DNA of 55,183 nt from Psychromonas algicola (GTDB lineage Bacteria; Pseudomonadota; Gammaproteobacteria; Enterobacterales; Psychromonadaceae). Both the position numbers and the translations under genes were made by a program. This document shows positions 53,172 through 55,183 of this stretch, in pieces. The stretch covers positions 1 through 55,183 of the forward strand of contig NZ_SNUB01000024.1 in assembly GCF_004378355.1 (NCBI RefSeq), written 5' to 3'. Each line of letters opens with the position of its first letter. Position 1 is the stretch's first letter. A model generated the notes under the pieces. That model was not told where the DNA came from and ran no database searches. It saw only the letters and a list, made by a program, of their open reading frames with translations.

Positions 53172-53197
53172 GAAAAAGCCCGTTAGGGCTTTTTTTA
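53172..53197 (+). terminator. Terminator of the DUF1737 gene
   Basis: AAAAAGCCC-GTTA-GGGCTTTTTTT, a compact canonical hairpin. Confidence 0.85.
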
Positions 53198-53238
53198 TGA
53201 GATATTTTTATTGGCTAATGAAGTGGTTGTGTTTACTT

Positions 53239-53400
53239 ATACCAATTACGTTAAATAAGTGATCTAAATTTTGCGCAGGAAAAATGGCTGATTTCAAGGC
53301 GTAATTTAAGTTAAATAGTTGTTCTATTTGCGAAAATTACAACGAAGAAATAAGTTATTTTAACAAGTAAAATAGATCAGTTAATTAACGTGATTGGTAT
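53239..53400 (+). repeat. MITE-like 162-bp element, copy C
   Basis: Same ends (ATACCAAT and ATTGGTAT) and orientation as copy B. The terminal inverted repeats pair for about 27 bases with few mismatches (ACGTTAAATAAGTGATCTA at the left against the complement of TAGATCAGTTAATTAACGT at the right). It stops 5 bases from the intI stop codon and separates the integron from the DUF1737 gene. Confidence 0.88.
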
Positions 53401-53405
53401 TAAAC

Positions 53406-54380
53406 TTAAAATTTATGATGAATGTTGTCAAATGGACTAACCGTTCCGGCATGCCTTTCACCAATGACGTGTGTGTAGATCTCAGTTGTTCTTAAGTCAG
53501 AATGCCCAAGTAGTGTTTGCACTGTTCTTATGTCAGTTCCATTAAGTAATAAAGCCGTTGCAAAGCTATGACGAAATGTGTGTGCTGATACTTTCTTAGG
53601 AATCTTTGCTTTTATAACTGCTTGTCGTAAATGTCGAGTTAGCGTTGATGGATGAAGATGGTGGCGACAAATATACCCATCGATAGGATGCTCACAACGA
53701 GTGGAGGAAGGGAAAATATATTGCCATGCAAAATCTTTCATTGCTGCTTTATATTTTCTATGTAATGACGCAGGTACTGAAGTTAAACCAAATCCATCAA
53801 GCAAATCTTGTTTGTGTATAACTTCAACATGATCTATTTGATCTGTAATTATTTCATTAAGCGCTTTAGGTAATATTGTTAATCTATCTTTTTGTCCTTT
53901 TCCTCTAAAAATAAATATAGTTTGATTTGAAAAGTCGATATCTTTTACTCGTAACCTCAACACTTCATTCAACCGTAAACCCGAACCATACAAAATAGAA
54001 ATGATTAATTGATAGGGCATTTTTAAGTTAGTAATAATTGCAGCTACTTCATTTGGAGAAAGTACTGTTGGAATATTTTTAGGGCGTTTAGCGTATGAAA
54101 AAATTAAACCATCAAATTGTTGTTCTAACATGTGCTTATACATGAAAACTAAAGCGCACAAAGCTTGATTTTGTGTTGCAGCGCTAACGCCTCTATTAAC
54201 AGCTAAATGAGTTAAAAAGTGGTTTATTTCTGCTGCGCCCAACTCTTTGGGGTGCCTTTTATCATTAAACATAATGAAAAACTTAACCCAATATAAATAA
54301 CTTTTTTCTGTTTGTAGGCTATATCGTTTTGTTCGAATTACATCTCGAAGAGATTGTAAAAAAGGAGATTTGATAATCAT
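53406..54380 (-). CDS. intI: Integron integrase IntI
   Basis: Tyrosine recombinase that moves cassettes between attC and attI. The 324-residue product is normal for IntI. The catalytic set is complete: R136 ([14 protein letters not shown]), H267 and R270 ([14 protein letters not shown]), H293 ([16 protein letters not shown]) and Y302. The IntI-only insertion that recognises folded attC is present at ~205-250 ([32 protein letters not shown]). AAGGTG precedes the ATG. It faces away from the cassette, the usual layout. Nothing suggests inactivation. The promoter carries a LexA box. Confidence 0.95.
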   Translation of the reverse strand: MIIKSPFLQSLRDVIRTKRYSLQTEKSYLYWVKFFIMFNDKRHPKELGAAEINHFLTHLAVNRGVSAATQNQALCALVFMYKHMLEQQFDGLIFSYAKRPKNIPTVLSPNEVAAIITNLKMPYQLIISILYGSGLRLNEVLRLRVKDIDFSNQTIFIFRGKGQKDRLTILPKALNEIITDQIDHVEVIHKQDLLDGFGLTSVPASLHRKYKAAMKDFAWQYIFPSSTRCEHPIDGYICRHHLHPSTLTRHLRQAVIKAKIPKKVSAHTFRHSFATALLLNGTDIRTVQTLLGHSDLRTTEIYTHVIGERHAGTVSPFDNIHHKF

Positions 54381-54396
54381 AAAAACACCTTACTGC

Positions 54397-54442
54397 AACT
54401 GTTTATTTATACAGTTATAATGGGTTTTCCCAAAAAAGGCAA
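54397..54442 (-). promoter_or_regulatory. intI promoter with LexA box
   Basis: On the minus strand TTGCCT (54437-54442) and TATAAC (54414-54419) are 17 bases apart, a good sigma-70 spacing. AACTGTTTATTTATACAGTT (54397-54416) has the perfect CTGT-N8-ACAG SOS core and overlaps the -10 element, 17 bases before the intI start codon. LexA would therefore block initiation, as reported for other integron integrases. Confidence 0.8.
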
Positions 54443-54450
54443 TATTTTGT

Positions 54451-54484
54451 GTAGAAAGTAAGCACTAATATGCTCACTTTCTAC
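54451..54484. repeat. Inverted repeat upstream of the intI promoter
   Basis: GTAGAAAGT (54451-54459) pairs perfectly with ACTTTCTAC (54476-54484). After one mismatch, AGC pairs with GCT inside, leaving an 8-base loop. It lies between the intI promoter and the larger hairpin and has no T-run. Confidence 0.65.
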
Positions 54485-54528
54485 ATAGGTAAATTTCTAA
54501 TTTATTGATTTATAGTATTTAATTTTTT

Positions 54529-54578
54529 AAGCACTGCGTCATACTCAGCACAAAATAGCTGAGTATGACGCAGTGCTT
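54529..54578. repeat. 21-bp perfect inverted repeat in the intI-attI leader
   Basis: Two 21-base arms (54529-54549 and 54558-54578, beginning AAGCACTGCGTCATACT and ending AGTATGACGCAGTGCTT) are exact reverse complements around the 8-base loop ACAAAATA. Neither side has the T-run of a terminator. It lies about 140 bases before the attI crossover. Confidence 0.9.
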
Positions 54579-54650
54579 AGTTTCTACAAGGTTAATACTT
54601 CAAATAAGATCACTTCTTTGACTATAAAGCTTTGACTGTTAATGAATTAA

Positions 54651-54678
54651 TTGTTATTTTTTATGTTAATTTTATAAT
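54651..54678 (+). promoter_or_regulatory. Probable cassette promoter Pc
   Basis: TTGTTA (54651-54656) and a perfect TATAAT (54673-54678) are 16 bases apart and point at the first cassette, starting transcription about 50 bases before its gene. Position just before attI fits the cassette promoter of integrons. Confidence 0.55.
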
Positions 54679-54699
54679 CTATGATCCGTTACTATCGTG

Positions 54700-54724
54700 A
54701 ATTATGGATAATATACTGTTAAGC
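54700..54724 (+). other. attI core site
   Basis: GTTAAGC at 54718-54724 fits the GTTRRRY crossover consensus and is the junction between the platform and the first cassette; crossover would fall between G and TT. The left border of the full attI site is not defined, since the accessory integrase-binding repeats are not obvious. Confidence 0.6.
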
Positions 54725-55180
54725 ATCACAAGTTATGAATATTGAGTATGGTTGGAGGGTAGATAAAAATCTGCCAATGTTAAACGAAGAGGAGTGGGAG
54801 CAACTGAGCCCACTCCTTACTGATACAATTAAGAAGATTAAGGCTTATCGGGCTGAACATGGATGTGATATTCCCACAGCAAGAGCCAATTGTTGCCCAG
54901 AGGCGGTAGAAAAGTTTGAGGAATTAACAGGCTATAAGAATATGGGTTACGACGTAATCTTTTATTTACGGCGTAGTAGTTATGGCCCAAAGTGCAACAA
55001 GTGTAGTAAGTTATTTCGCACACCAAAAGCCAAATTATGTGTAGCATGCGGCCAATCGTTAGAGAAAAATGCTTAACAAATTGCTCCAATTGACGCAGCG
55101 GTCTACGTTCCTTTTTGTGCACTCGCTTCGCTCATTATTGCACAAAAACTCTCTACACCGCTGCGCAATTGAGCAAGGCG
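54719..55180 (+). mobile_element. First integron gene cassette
   Basis: About 462 bases from the attI crossover to the crossover in the attC core at the window edge. It contains one gene on the plus strand, reading away from intI, and an attC site. GTTA at 55180-55183 is the start of the next G-TTRRRY core, so at least the array end or another cassette follows outside the window. Confidence 0.82.
54735..55076 (+). CDS. Cassette-encoded zinc-ribbon protein, unknown function
   Basis: A 113-residue protein with a helical N-terminal part (LNEEEWEQLSPLLTDTIKKI, then YRAEHGCDIPTARANCC) and a C-terminal zinc ribbon: Cys87-x2-Cys90 and Cys102-x2-Cys105 in GPKCNKCSKLFRTPKAKLC. I recall similar proteins, with the YGW start and the FRTPKAKLC-type ribbon, scattered in gammaproteobacterial genomes, but no function. 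There are two further Cys at 53-54. Only 10 bases separate the attI core from the start codon, so no room is left for its own promoter. The stop overlaps the attC R'' box. Confidence 0.8.
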   Translation: MNIEYGWRVDKNLPMLNEEEWEQLSPLLTDTIKKIKAYRAEHGCDIPTARANCCPEAVEKFEELTGYKNMGYDVIFYLRRSSYGPKCNKCSKLFRTPKAKLCVACGQSLEKNA

Positions 55181-55183
55181 TTA
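55071..55183 (+). repeat. attC recombination site of the first cassette (runs off the window)
   Basis: R'' is GCTTAAC (55071-55077, RYYYAAC). R' begins GTTA at 55180. Between them, TTGCTCCAATTGACGCAGCG-G (55081-55101) pairs with CCGCTGCGCAATTGAGCAA (55158-55176), leaving a C and an A unpaired on the left arm, the extrahelical bases that direct strand choice. An inner stem TTTTTGTGCA (55112-55121) with TGCACAAAAA (55139-55148) forms the terminal structure. The site is at least 113 bases, VCR-like in size. Confidence 0.88.

Overview
The window is AT-rich gammaproteobacterial chromosome, most likely from a marine, cold-adapted member of the Alteromonadales/Vibrionales side such as Psychromonas or a close relative. 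This is inferred from gene content and order: motY next to rnt, which implies sodium-driven flagella; cysZ/zipA/ligA; fadR/dsbB; ftsK-lolA-rarA-crcB-serS; speA-speB; phoB-phoR. No 16S gene is present, so the genus is only a suggestion. Almost all of the window is vertically inherited core genome. The right end is accessory: the head of an integron.

Layout. 0.4-3.2 kb: speA-speB, arginine to agmatine to putrescine. 3.4-10.6 kb: a DnaJ-related cochaperone, a large periplasmic-sensor GGDEF/EAL protein, a 38-residue basic protein, two small unknowns, pgl and a LURP-one/scramblase-like protein. 10.7-14.7 kb: divergent ald and lrp, an EamA transporter, a small membrane gene broken by an in-frame TGA, and an acidic hypothetical. 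15-19 kb: a peroxide-defence block of ahpC, ahpF and katA. 19.3-27.2 kb: motY, rnt, grxD, sodB, cysZ, zipA, ligA, a DUF5062 gene and dsbB. 27.4-34.5 kb: fadR, then the ftsK-lolA-rarA-crcB-serS run. 34.5-38 kb: yaeP, an SOS-type sulA with a LexA box, purT and pldA. 38-42.7 kb: a GNAT, an unknown, the flotillin pair yqiJ-yqiK, and rdgC. 42.8-52.8 kb: phoB-phoR with a Pho box, an M24 peptidase, cinA, a NIF3 protein, a LeuB-like dehydrogenase, yaeQ and thiI. 53-55.2 kb: a DUF1737 gene, then intI, its SOS-type promoter, two strong inverted repeats, the attI core, a first cassette encoding a zinc-ribbon protein, and an attC site that ends at the window edge.

A family of ~162 bp elements with imperfect inverted ends starting ATACCAAT occurs three times (22.2, 45.0 and 53.2 kb). 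Each copy lies between two converging genes, and one supplies the last codons and stop of cysZ.

The strongest leads are the integron platform with its LexA-boxed promoter and unexplained 21-bp perfect hairpin, the repeat family confined to gene 3' ends, the combined CRP and LexA-like sites between dsbB and fadR, and the NMT1-PAS-PAS-GGDEF-EAL sensor. All assignments come from reading motifs and recalling families; no database search was run.
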